A stretch of DNA of 64,000 bases, taken from positions 62,001-126,000 of the forward strand of contig JAESUZ010002721.1 in assembly GCA_017311185.1 (NCBI GenBank), in the 5' to 3' direction. Position numbers and translations under genes: made by a program. Origin of the DNA: Proteles cristata cristata (taxonomy: Eukaryota; Chordata; Mammalia; Carnivora; Hyaenidae). The notes below the pieces were generated by a model. The model did not search any database and was not told the DNA's origin. It saw only the letters and a program-made list of their open reading frames with translations. Positions 1 to 10,351 of this stretch are shown piece after piece (within the stretch, counting starts at the first letter, position 1; every line of letters starts with the position of its first letter).

Positions 1-781
1 TGGCCACCTGCTGGCCGGACGGGGCTGTAGGCTCCCTAAGTTGCCCCGCTCGTGTGGAGTCTGCAGGCAGCCTCAGGTCCTCGCCCCGTGGACCCTCCTC
101 AGGGCTGGTCCTCCCGGGGCGAGCTGTCCGAGGGGACACAGGGCAGCTGCGTGAGCTGATCTCGGGCGGAGCACATGCCTGTCCTGTGGGCAGCGCGTCA
201 CCATGGACAGCCTGCACTGGGGGGGACTCAGGTTCCACCTATGGAGAGGAAGGATGTCAAAGGATCTGTGGGCATATTTAAATCCCATTTAGGCATTCTG
301 CCTTAGTGACCCTGTGTTTGTGGACAAGCTGGTATTCACTTAGTGTCTGGGAGCTGCAGCAGGCCCCCACCCCAAAATACGGCATCTAGCAAAACAGGCC
401 AGATGGCAGCCCAGAAAGATGACTGTCCCAGGCAGGGCCTCCCTGCAGCTTCTCACACACCCCATCAGGTGAGCTCAGCCGTGGCTACATGCAGGTGGGG
501 GCAGAAGAAGCGAGCACCGACCACACCACGGCAGTCTCTCTTCACTGAACAAGTTTTGCGATTCAACACTGATTATTAGTTTTCTAGGTCTGCTGTGATA
601 GGTACTACAAACTGGGGCTTAGAACATCAGAAATGTACTCACTCACAGTTCTGGGGCCAGAAGCCAAAAATCAAGGCGTCACAAGGCTGTGCTTCCTCTG
701 AAACCCGGGCCAGAGTGTCCTCCTGGGCTCTCCTAGCTCCGGATATTGGAAAAACAGCCTTTCAGTCCCAAGAATGGGCTT

Positions 782-985
782 CCGGGAGCACCGGGGGTAC
801 TCAGTCGGTTAAGCGGTCCACTTCGGCTCTAGTCATGATCTCCCAGGTCCTGAGTTCGAGCCCCGTGGCAGGCTCTGTGCCGACAGCTCAGAGCCTCGAG
901 CCTGCTTTGGATTCTGTGTCTCCCTCTCTGTCCTTCTCCTGCTTGGGCTCTGTCTCTCTAAAATGAATAAACATTAACAAAAAAT
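782..985 (+). mobile_element. Carnivore tRNA-derived SINE
   Basis: Diverged head (CACCGGGGGTACTCAGTCGG), box-B-like GGTCCTGAGTTCGAGCCCC, CT-rich body and AATAAACATTAAC tail. Confidence 0.85.
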
Positions 986-1241
986 TTTCAAATTACAAGA
1001 TAAACCCCTTTATTTTTAGAAATTCTTTAAGATATTATGGGAAATGACAAAATAATGGAAAACTAAAGTGAAATAAAACCATAAAAGACATAAAAGCAAA
1101 GTGGAAAAACAACGAAAAGAAGACAAGGGCTCTAGGATATTAACCGGACCCGGAAAAATTACATTTGATTTTAGTGACCTGGTGAAAACATAGTGATATT
1201 GTGGCAAAAATATCTAACAAAAATGTTTGCTTAAAAAAAAA

Positions 1242-1432
1242 CATGGGTGGCTCAGTTGGTTAAGCATCAGACTCTTCATTTCAGCTCAGGTCATGATCTC
1301 AGCGTTCGTTAGATCAAGCCCAGAGTTGGACTCTGTGCTGACAGCGTGGAGCCTGCTTGGGATTCTCTCTCTCCCCCTCTCTCTGCTCTCCCCTGTGCAT
1401 ATTTGTGCACTAATAAAAATGTAAACAACAAC
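1242..1432 (+). mobile_element. Carnivore tRNA-derived SINE
   Basis: Head truncated to GGGTGGCTCAGTTGGTTAAG, then CAGGTCATGATCTC and GACAGCGTGGAGCCTGC, ending in an A-rich tail. Confidence 0.85.
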
Positions 1433-2460
1433 AAATGAGTGATATTTTCCTAGGGAAAAAAATTAGTGAGAATGAAGCCTATGAAAAAAATCTGGCCTCA
1501 GACCCACGGTTGAAGGAAAGTGTGTATTAATAGCCTGTTCTTTAATATTAAACCAAAGCTTGACATGGGGCAGTTTCTTACAAGTTGGGGGCAATGTGAA
1601 CTTCTCACACTCTTCTGTCATCCTCTGCTCTGTCTGGAGCTTGTGTGCGCCTCGTCCCCACGTGGTTCTGAAGCTCCCAGCGCTGAGCCGCCTTGGCCGA
1701 CGCTCTTGCAGAGTGCTGGAGAGGAGGGCCAACTGCTGGCAGAACGGGTGCCTGTGTTTGCCTTGCTTCCTGTCTGGTGGGGAGCCGAATGAAGCAGAGC
1801 CTGAGGAGAGGGTGGGGTATGGTGACCCCACAGTATCCTTGGGCCTGGATACTGATCCTGGACAGTATCCATGGTCTCATGGCCTCCATGGGGTCCAGGC
1901 ATCGTCAGAAAGTCTGAGGTCAATGACTTGCAAGACACTGTGATCTCCCTTCCTTAGCAACAAACCAAGAGCAAAGCCTCCCGTCCCTTGGGAGCCTGTG
2001 GTGGCCTGGGAATCTCACATGGGTGTTCTTGGGGAGAAGTCACCCCCAGCCCAAAGTATAAACTGATTTATCCTGTCAGCCAAGCAGAGCCCAGTGCTGC
2101 GACTTTGTTCTTCGGGAGATGAAAAGGTGAGCACAGGTTCCAATGCTGAGCCTGAGGGCCTATGGCAGGCAAAGTGGAGGTCATGCAGCAGCCCAAACAC
2201 AGAGAGCAGAGGCCAGGGATACTGGGTGCCCAGACTCCGGCTGCGGACCACTGTGGCAGGCAGCTGGTGCAGGCACCCTGTCACGTGCACACTCTCTCCA
2301 GCGCCCTTCTGAGCAGTCTCCCTTTGACTTTCTTTCACGAACGTGAGGACAGAGAAGCTCAGATAAATGACAAACACAGACACAGTTCGTGCACACTCAT
2401 CCTCATATCTATCAGATAATAAAACAGCACCACTGGCACAAGCTCAATAGCATAATCTTT

Positions 2461-2680
2461 AAAAACTTTTTAAAAAAATTTTTCTTTATTCTTGAGAGCG
2501 CGCGCACTCAGGAGCAGGGGAGGTGGAGGGGCAGAGAGAGAGGGAGACAGATTCTGAAGCGGACTCCAGATTCTGAGCTGTCAGCACAGAGCCCTACCCA
2601 GGGCTCGAACTCGCGATCCACAAGATCATGACCTGAGCCGAAGTAGGGCACTCAACCATCTGAGCCACCCGGGTCCCCCT
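2461..2680 (-). mobile_element. Carnivore tRNA-derived SINE
   Basis: T-rich tail, GA-rich tract, GAGCTGTCAGCACAGAGCC, then GAGCCACCCGGGTCCCC as the complement of the head. Confidence 0.88.
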
Positions 2681-4058
2681 CAATAGTATCGTCTTAAAAA
2701 CTAACGTTTTCCCCCATCACTGGTTTCAGCACGCTCTAAATGACTGAAAACAGAATGAAACTGTCACTCTCGTTTATAACATCACTGAAAAGAAGTTTGC
2801 TTGAAAGCCTCCAGGTTGGAAAATGGTGTTCAGCAATCTTCCTGCTGAAGTCTGAGCACGAGTTCATGCTTGGTCCTGAACCAGGCATCTGTTTCCGGCC
2901 TCCCCTGTGCCCTCCCTGGGAGCAGCAGGGGTTGGGGGTGGGGGCCTGTACTTCTCCGGCAGCTGCCAGCATTGAGAGAAATCACACCCACGTCAGGAGA
3001 GCTCAGACTGCTCGCCCTGTTCCCCGAGCGGGTGGCCGGAGACGCCCTCTGGGTGCTGCCCCCTCGACGGCCCGGTGCAGGTAGGGAGACCCACAGCAGG
3101 CCGGCCAAGGCATACGCCGGCCACCACACCGCTGCAGAGTCCTCGCGTTCTCGGGCCCAGAGCGTGAAGCCGCACAACCGCCCCGGCTGTGGACACGGCC
3201 GACGGAGCTCGATGACCACCGCCCTGGGGCTCCCACTGCACCTTTTCAATCAAACAGCAAGGATGCTTGTACCTGCTCCCAAATCGAGGGTGCTCCATAA
3301 AAACAAGTAATGTTTCTTAGCTTACGTTCTGTAAAAACGCAAGGGTTTCGCCTGTAATTAAAAGTAATTAGAGTGAGCGAGAGCAATTCTCAGCGCTCCC
3401 CAACCCCACATCTGGCTGTCTCTCACGGCTCCGTGAAAGCTGAGGACCCGAATTTTAATTAACTTAAATGTAAATGAGCGCACATCCAGTGGATACAGCA
3501 CAGGACAGCGCGGCTGGGGTGAGCACTGCAGGACGCAGCGCGCATTCAGAAAGATCGCTGACAGCCCCTTTGAAGGCTTGCTACCGGAAACCGGCTAATT
3601 GCAGGATTCGGCCTGGCCGAGCGGGAAGCCGCAGACGCGAGCTGCGCCCCTGGAGCCCGCCTCCGGGCCGACGCGCCTCCACACGCTCGAAACGACGAGA
3701 CCTAGATCCGGTTCCTGCCGCGGTTCAGGCGCACCCTCCCCGCCCCCATCCGCCCCCGCCCTCCATAAAGTCTACCTCCAGAGGTCTTTCCGCCCGGGGG
3801 TTCCGGGCCCACAGCTGTGTGGGCGGACCCCCCGCAGGTGCGCCGTGGGCGGGGCCCGACGAAGGTGCCTCCGCATCCGCCCCGGGTCCCGCCTCTGCCA
3901 ACCTCCGCCCCACCCGGCGCACGCGCGGTGGGCCCCGCCGGGCCTTATTTCTCGGCGCCGCACGCCTTCCCGCCGAGCGCCAAATAAGTCTCCGGCCCAC
4001 CCCTGCCCTGCGTGCGCGGTCCCGCCGCCTGCGTCACTAGGAAGCGCGCGCCCGGGCT

Positions 4059-4083
4059 GCCGCCGCCGCCGCCGCCGCCGCCG
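4059..4083 (+). repeat. CCG trinucleotide repeat in GMEB2 exon 1
   Basis: Eight uninterrupted GCC units are followed by further CCG-rich imperfect runs to about 4155. They lie just before the exon 1 donor at 4188, so they are probably transcribed into the 5' UTR. Confidence 0.8.
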
Positions 4084-4260
4084 AATCCCCAACAAGGAGC
4101 GGAGCCCGCGGCCGCCACCGCCGCCGCCCGCCTGACGCCGCCGCCGCCGCCCGCCCGCCGGCGCCGCGCAGGCCCGGCCGCGGCCCAGGTAAGCGCCCGC
4201 GCCCGCGGCGAGGCCTCTCGCTCCGCCGCGCGCCGCCGTCCAGTCAGGGGTCCCTGCGGA

Positions 4261-4355
4261 GCGTCAGGACGTTACGGCGGGGGGAGGGGAGCGGGGGAGG
4301 GGCGGCGGCGCGCGGCGGGCGTCACGGGCGTCACGGGCGTCACGGGCCCGCGTCA
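4261..4355 (+). promoter_or_regulatory. Cluster of CGTCA (CRE half-site) motifs
   Basis: CGTCA, the complement of the CREB/ATF half-site TGACG, occurs at 4262-4266, 4320-4324, 4329-4333, 4338-4342 and 4351-4355. The middle three are a perfect tandem of the 9-mer GCGTCACGG. The cluster lies 75-170 bases into intron 1, inside the CpG island. Binding by CREB/ATF factors is inferred from the motif only. Confidence 0.4.
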
Positions 4356-5219
4356 GGCGGCGTCGGCGGCGGCGTCCGCCTCCATCTTGCCGGAAGGTGG
4401 CGGGCGGGCTGCTGGGGGGCGGTGGGCATGGCCCTTGGGCTGAGCGCAGAACCCCCTCCCGCCCCCCCGTCCTGCGGGAGCCCTGTGGATTCCTCCCCGC
4501 CTTGCCCCGGCCGGGCGGGAGCCGCGGCCACGCGGGCCCCTCCCCGCCCGGCGGTGCCGCGGCCACGCGGGCCCCCTCCGTGGCCAGCGTCGGTTGGGAG
4601 CCGTGTGGACTCGGCCCCTGCCACGCTCGGGGTCCGTGCCCGTGCGGGGCCATTGGTAGGAACCGTGTAGGCGGGGATCCGGCGCCAGTAACGACGTGTT
4701 ACCAAGTTGAGTAACTTTGCAATTCGCTTGGTTGATTTTCCACGGAATCCATGTTCTCTGTGCTAAAGCTTTAAATACAAGTGTGGATTACATCGGTCTT
4801 GTTTTTGACGTACAGAAAATGTGTGCATAATTAATAGAGCTTGATGAATCTGGAGATGTGCGTGCTGGGGAAGCCATTACCCCATCCCGACTTTCGCCTC
4901 ACAAAGCTTCCTCCCACGCCCTTATTTCGTGATGAGAACGTTTAACGCAAGAGGCACCTCCTGGGCCAATTTCCCGTGCGTGGTCCGTGCCGCCCGCGGG
5001 CGCCGTGCTGTGCGGTACCGTCTGCACCGCAGCCGGAACCGCCGCGGAGCCCCTCCTCCGCCGGCCCCTGGCAGCCCCCCCGCCCGCTCCCCCTGGAAGC
5101 CGGGTCGTGCCGCGCCTGGCTCCTCTGACCCCGCGTGTTAGTCCCCGGGTCCGTCCGTGTGGCCGCGAGGTTACGTTCTGCTGTGTACACACCGCGTTCT
5201 CTGCATCCGCTCCTCTGCC

Positions 5220-5440
5220 CGTGGCCTTTGGCTGTTGCCACCACGGCTGCTGGGAAGAGTGCGGCCGGGAACGTGGGGGTGCAGGTCTCCCTGGGAAACC
5301 CTGATTTCATTTCCTTTGGATCTGTACCCAGACGTTGTTGGATCAGATGGTAGTTTTGTCTTTTGAGGAACCTCCGTACTGCTTCCCACAGTAGCTGCAC
5401 CGATTGGCATTCCCACCAAACAGTGCCCTACGTCGGGCTT
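5220..5440 (-). mobile_element. L1 3'-end fragment
   Basis: GATCAGATGGTAGTTTTGTC, GAGGAACCTCCGTACTGC and CATTCCCACCAAACAGTG match the reverse complement of the 3' region of old mammalian L1 elements. It is short and diverged. Confidence 0.65.
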
Positions 5441-5555
5441 GTTACCCGGGGAATCTGTGCAGTAAATTCAACTCCAACATGAGATGAACTAGGCAGAGTG
5501 CTTGTCCCAAACTATTTCTTTATAGGAAGTATCTTAAACATTTTGGTAAGATGAG

Positions 5556-5742
5556 GAGGGGCGTCTGGGTGGCTCAGTTGGTTAAGCGTCCAGCTCTTGA
5601 TTTCAGTTCAGGTCATGATCTTATGCTTCGTGAGTTTGAGCCCCGCGTTGGGCTCGACGATGACCGCTCAGAGCCTGCTAGGGATTCTCTGTCCCTTCTC
5701 TGTCGGTGCCCCCCTCAAAAAAAATAAACTTTTAAAAAAATT
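5556..5742 (+). mobile_element. Carnivore tRNA-derived SINE
   Basis: GGGGCGTCTGGGTGGCTCAG head, shortened CT-rich body (TCTCTGTCCCTTCTCTGTCG) and AAAAAAAATAAAC tail. Confidence 0.88.
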
Positions 5743-5862
5743 CTGGGGAAGACATAATGGAGAGTGGAGGAATTTGTATATGTGCATAGAAACACGGAGT
5801 TTCTATGAATTTAAAACACCGTAAAACTGTATTCAAGTCTAGGGTTTAAAATAACAAGCCAT

Positions 5863-6028
5863 GGGGCGCCTGGGTGGCTTAGTCGGTTAAGCGTCCGACT
5901 TTCGCTTAGGTCATGATCTCGCGGTTCGTGGGTTCGAGCCCCGCGTCGGGCTCTGTGCTGACTGCCAGCTCAGAGCCTGGAGCCTGTTTCAGTCTGTGAC
6001 TCCCTCTCTCTCTGACCTCCCCTGCTCA

Positions 6029-6063
<35 letters not shown>

Positions 6064-6104
6064 CCTCCTAGAAATAAATAAAAATATTTAAAATAAAATA
6101 AAAT
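5863..6104 (+). mobile_element. Young carnivore tRNA-derived SINE with TSD
   Basis: Full head, CTGACTGCCAGCTCAGAGCC variant body, (CT)n and an AAATA-rich tail. The duplication AAAATAACAAGCCAT lies immediately before (ending 5862) and after (6105-6119), so the insertion is recent. Confidence 0.93.
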
Positions 6105-7147
6105 AAAATAACAAGCCATTTGATGCCTGAACTGAGAATGGCGGCCGCTGAAGTGGTTTCTCAGAGCCAGAAGACGGGGTGTCGGCCCAGTCTGGCCAGG
6201 TGGGACGCGGATGCTGTGGTTGATGCCAGAGCTGGGGGTCTGTGACTCGCTGACGAGGGCAGGTGAGGCCCAGACTCTCCCAGAAAGGCAGGAAGGTCCA
6301 GAGGGGCCGCCTCCATGCAGGAAGAGCAGATGAAAATCCAGATTTCTTATGTGAACCCTGTGAACTCTGACAAAGTTGGCAACCAATTTTGAAGTTTGGA
6401 AACCCTGTGAGGATCCAACTAATGGTGCCTGAGGGCCACCGTGTGCGACCTCAACTGTATTCTTAGTGGTGTTTTTCTCAAAGGAAAACATTTGTGATCT
6501 TGCAGAAGACTCAGGAAGCTGTGTCTGCATTCGACGTCCTGACGACATACTAACAGTTTTGTGTTGTTTTCATATATTTTTGCTTTTAAGAACGCTCTTT
6601 AAAAAAATGTTTCTTCTTGTCTTATTTACGTCACAGTTCACTGGGGCCTGATCGACACGTCAGGAACCCAGGCCCTGGGAGTTGAACCTGGGAGTAGGTT
6701 TCTGTCTCAGGTCCACCTTGTGCTAGGGGCCCCGAAGGTCATGCTCACCCACTGGGGAGGTTCGGTTCCTGTGCCCGGGGCTGGATGACACCGCCCTGCC
6801 TGCTCTGTGTCTACTCACTCCGTCAAGGACTTGAACCTCATTCTGTGGAGTAACTTGCAGATGTGTTGTTTTGGAAACTTAATCCAGTTGCCACTGGAGA
6901 GACAAGAATTCAGTTTTGTGCGTTTATACTACTTAGTCCTCTGCAAAGTGTTGAAGTTTGGGGGAGGACACGTGCCTGTAGGTTGACTCCTGCCTTTCTG
7001 CAGCTTTGGCTGAAGTGGGACTTTTGTCATCCTGTGGAGCGGCATTGTGACCCAATGAAAATAGAGGTCCTTGCTTGGTAAGATAGCTAAACCCTGAGAC
7101 ATTAGCACCAAAACTCAATATTAAGTTCAACTTTAATTGATTGGTTA

Positions 7148-7258
7148 ATTAAAGATTTTATTTTTTAAGTAATCTGTGCACCCACCTTGGAATTCGAACT
7201 CAAAGCCTTGGGATCGAGAGTCACACATACTCCACCGACTGAGCCATCCAGGAGGCCC
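7148..7258 (-). mobile_element. Short older CAN-type SINE
   Basis: AAAGATTTTATTTTTTAAGT, then GAATTCGAACTCAAAGCC and GAGCCATCCAGGAGGCCC. The GA-rich middle of other copies is absent. Confidence 0.7.
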
Positions 7259-7286
7259 TTCAGTACAGTTGTTTATTTTTATTTTT

Positions 7287-7502
7287 TAAAAATTTTTTAG
7301 ATTTTATTTATTTCTGAGAGAGAGAGAGAGAGACAGTGTGAGCAGGGGAGGGTCAGAGAGAGAGGGAGACACAGAATGTGAAACAGTCTCCAGGCTCTGA
7401 ACTGTCAGCACAGAGCCCGACGCGGGGCTCGAACCCATGAACTGTGAGATCATGACCTGAGCTGAAGTCAGACGCTTAACCGACTGAGCCATCCAGGCGC
7501 CC
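7287..7502 (-). mobile_element. Carnivore tRNA-derived SINE
   Basis: T-rich tail, GAGAGAGAGAGAGACAGTG, GACGCGGGGCTCGAACCC and GAGCCATCCAGGCGCCC. Confidence 0.9.
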
Positions 7503-8401
7503 ACAGTACAGTTTTAAAGTAGACTTTTACTCATGTTTGTTTAAAAGTCTTTGTTTCAAATCTTAAACCTAGAACACAGAAATTATATTTTAGAAAATGG
7601 GGTTTGGACAAGCGTATGATGTCACGTAGCACCGTTAGAGCGTGATCTGGCGTGTTTTCAGTGCCCTCAAGTCCCCTGTGCTTCACCCCTTCAGCCCTCT
7701 CTCCCGCAGCCCTCCCACAGCCACTGGTCTTCCACGGTTCCCACGGTGCGGCCTCCCAGACCGGCTTCTCGTAAGGTTCCTGCGGGCCTGGCAGGCCTTC
7801 GGGGCTCCTCCGTCTTCATCTGAGTAACCTTCATTGTGCAGAACATAAACCCTGATACCCGTTCAGCTTTTGAAGGACTCCGGTGTCACAGCGGGCGTAG
7901 CGCAGCATTCGCCCGCTTCGGTGGGCCGCGGGGGCCGCGCCGCCTCTTCCCTCGTGCGTGCTGCGTGCTACTTGTCATCTGCGTTCAAAGTCCTGCCAGA
8001 AGGTGCGGAACTTTTGCTCTCTAGCTGTCATATAAAGAACGTGAGAGAAAAGCAGTTTAGTGTGTGTTTGCCCAGCTATTTACCGTTTCCGTTGCTCTTT
8101 TTCACTCTTGAAGTTACGGGATTTCTCTGTTCGAGTTTCCCTTCTGTCTGAAGGCCGTCCGTGAGCACTTCCTTCGGACCAGGTCTGCTCGTGCCCAGTT
8201 CTCTGACTTCTCCTTCGTCTGAAAATGGCTCTATTTTGCTTCTCTTTCTGTAGGCTCTTTACACTCTTGTAGAGCCCTGGCGGCCAGCACTCTGCCAGCA
8301 CGGTGTCCGCGCCCCCGCCCACTGCTCTCTGTGAACACCCTTGGCCCCTTGAGTCGCTCTCGGGCAGGTGGTGTGTCCTTTTTTGTCTGGCTGCTTTCCA
8401 A

Positions 8402-8619
8402 ACTTTTTAAAAAAATGTTTGTTTATTTTGAGAGAGTGAGAGACAGAGCGTGAGCAGAGAAGGGGCAGAGAGAGAGAGAGGGAGACCCAGAATCCAAAGC
8501 AGAATCCAGGCTCTGAGCTGTCAGCACAGACCCCGGCGCGGGGCTGGAACCCACGAACTGTGAGATCATGACTGAGCTGAAGTCGGATCCTTAACTGACT
8601 GAGCCACCCAGGGGCCCCT
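8402..8619 (-). mobile_element. Carnivore tRNA-derived SINE
   Basis: TTTAAAAAAATGTTTGTTTA tail, GA-rich tract, then GACTGAGCCACCCAGGGGCC. Confidence 0.9.
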
Positions 8620-8639
8620 GCTTTTTAAATATTCTTACT

Positions 8640-9330
8640 TTGTTTTTGGTTTTCAGCAATTCGACTGTGATCTGGGCATGGATTTCCTTGAGTTCATTCT
8701 GTTGGAGGTTTGCTGAGCTACTTGAACCTGCACATTTATACTTTTCACTAAATTTGTGGTGAGGGAAGCGGTCAGGTATTATTTCTTCAAACTGTTTTTC
8801 TGCTTCACATTCTTATCTTCTTTCCTCTGGGCCTTCAGTGCTCCGGACGCCCAGCTCCCTCTGAGCTCTGCCCCTTTGTTTCTCCACCTTGTTTCTGTTG
8901 GGCACTTGGCTCATTTCTGTTGACCTGTGTTCAGTTCATCATTCCGCCTCTGTCTTCTCCCATCTCCGTTCTGATAGTGGGTCCATCCAGTGAGTTTTGT
9001 ATTTCTGTTGTTACTATGTTTTTAATTCTCAGACCTCCATTTGGCTGTGACTCCTGTTCCTGTGCTGAGACTTCTTATCTTTTCACTTGTTTCCAGAATA
9101 TTTGGCTTCATTCCTGAAGCCTGGTGCACCAGCTGCTTTAAAGGCTCTGATGATTCATTTCAGACTGGGCTTTTCTTGATTATTTTTTCCCTTGAGAATT
9201 GGCCAGACTTTCCTGCTGCTTTTTATGTCAGAACATTTTGGATTGTATTCTGGTTGTGTTGTGAGGCTGGGGGGGTCTTGTTTAACTCTCAGAGACAGTT
9301 ACATTTCTGTAACAGCATGAAAGCAGCCTG
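8640..9330 (-). mobile_element. Probable old L1 fragment
   Basis: An AT-richer stretch with TTGAGTTCATTCTGTTGGAG, TTATTTCTTCAAACTGTTTT and TCTCAGACCTCCATTTGGCT. These resemble the reverse complement of old L1 sequence. Recognition is by eye and diverged. Confidence 0.5.
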
Positions 9331-10163
9331 AGGCTGCAGGTTTTGAGCTCCTTCTGTGGGCAGCGTCCTCACGCTAGCTCTGTCTTTGGAGCCTGTGCTG
9401 TGCTCTCCAGGGCTGACCTGTAAGTCAGTTCTTGAAACCCTGGATTTGCCATTAGGGTCAGGCCTCCCCACAGACAGGCACCCTTCCCACACCTCCCTGC
9501 TCCGCACGGCGTCCCCCACAGTCTCTGGCCCCAGGGTCTTCTTCCTTTGACTAGAAACCTTTGGCTTTCATGTGTCCTCCGTGCTGTGAGCCCCAGCACA
9601 GGGTCTGCTTCGGGCAGGGGTCAGCATGGGGAGCAGGAGAGAAGTGGGGGACCCCGGTCTCTAGTCCCACAGAGTTTTAGGAGCCTGCTGGGCCACTCCC
9701 ATCACTGTTTTAGCAGGGACTGGGGCTGGCCTGAAGCAGAGCCAGGAGAAACAAAGTAATCATACAAGCAGGGTCCTTCTTCCTTTTCTGTCCCTTCGGT
9801 TTCTGCAGACTGGAGAGCAGACTTGTCTCCAGATACTTACCGTGCGCTGTTCTGCAATGCAGGCTGCCTCTGGATTGGGGCTGGGGACTCCCCTCCACAG
9901 CAGTCCACCTGGGTCCTGGTCTCCTGCCCTGTCCCCTGCTGTGTGACCGTGGAGTTTTCGGGTCCATGTGCTCTGTGCGTTCTGCGCGGGGACCGTAGCT
10001 GTGCTCTCCCGTCTGTACCGGAACCAGCTGCCCTGGAGTAGCCCTGTCGCTGTCACGTGTCTCCAGAAGCAGTGGGCTTGGCTGGAGGGAGCATCTGCGA
10101 GCTCTGTTGTGCGGGCGCAGAGACCCCCTGACACCTCATGCCCTGCCTTGTGGTTTCCTCTAG

Positions 10164-10351
10164 GGCTTGGGACCCTGGCGGAGTGACCGTCTCCGTCCCG
10201 GCGTCCTCTCCAGCTGAGCCATGGCAACCCCGGATGTGAGCGTCCACATGGAGGAGGTGGTGGTGGTGACCACGCCAGACACCGCGGTGGATGGCAGCGG
10301 CGTGGAGGAGGTGAAGACTGTGCTGGTGACGACCAACCTGGCTCCTCACGG
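10164..10351 (+). CDS. GMEB2: GMEB2 exon 2 (first coding exon)
   Basis: The acceptor TTTCCTCTAG ends at 10163. There are 57 bases of 5' UTR, then ATG at 10221 (context GAGCCATGG). The donor follows 10351 (CACGG, then GTGAGA). It encodes residues 1-44, an acidic, valine-rich N-terminus. Confidence 0.93.

Larger units (their letters stand above)
3590..4680 (+). promoter_or_regulatory. GMEB2: CpG-island promoter and non-coding exon 1 of GMEB2
   Basis: This stretch of about 1.1 kb is very rich in G+C and CpG, while DNA on both sides is AT-richer. A strong splice donor (CGGCCCAG followed by GTAAGCGC, exon end 4188) sits inside it, as expected for a non-coding first exon joined to the ATG exon at 10164. 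The transcription start is not visible; from GC boxes and the donor I infer it lies about 100-300 bases before 4188. There is no convincing TATA box; CCTTATTTCT near 3941 and CCAAATAAGT near 3980 are AT-rich islands in the GC sequence. CpG-rich sequence resumes at 4,950-5,170. The same island could start transcripts on the other strand, but nothing shows that. Confidence 0.75.
4189..10163 (+). other. GMEB2: GMEB2 intron 1
   Basis: The first 450 bases continue the CpG island and hold the CGTCA cluster. The rest carries an antisense L1 3'-end piece near 5.2-5.4 kb, five SINEs between 5.55 and 8.62 kb and an L1-like stretch at 8.64-9.33 kb. I see no additional coding exon. Confidence 0.8.
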
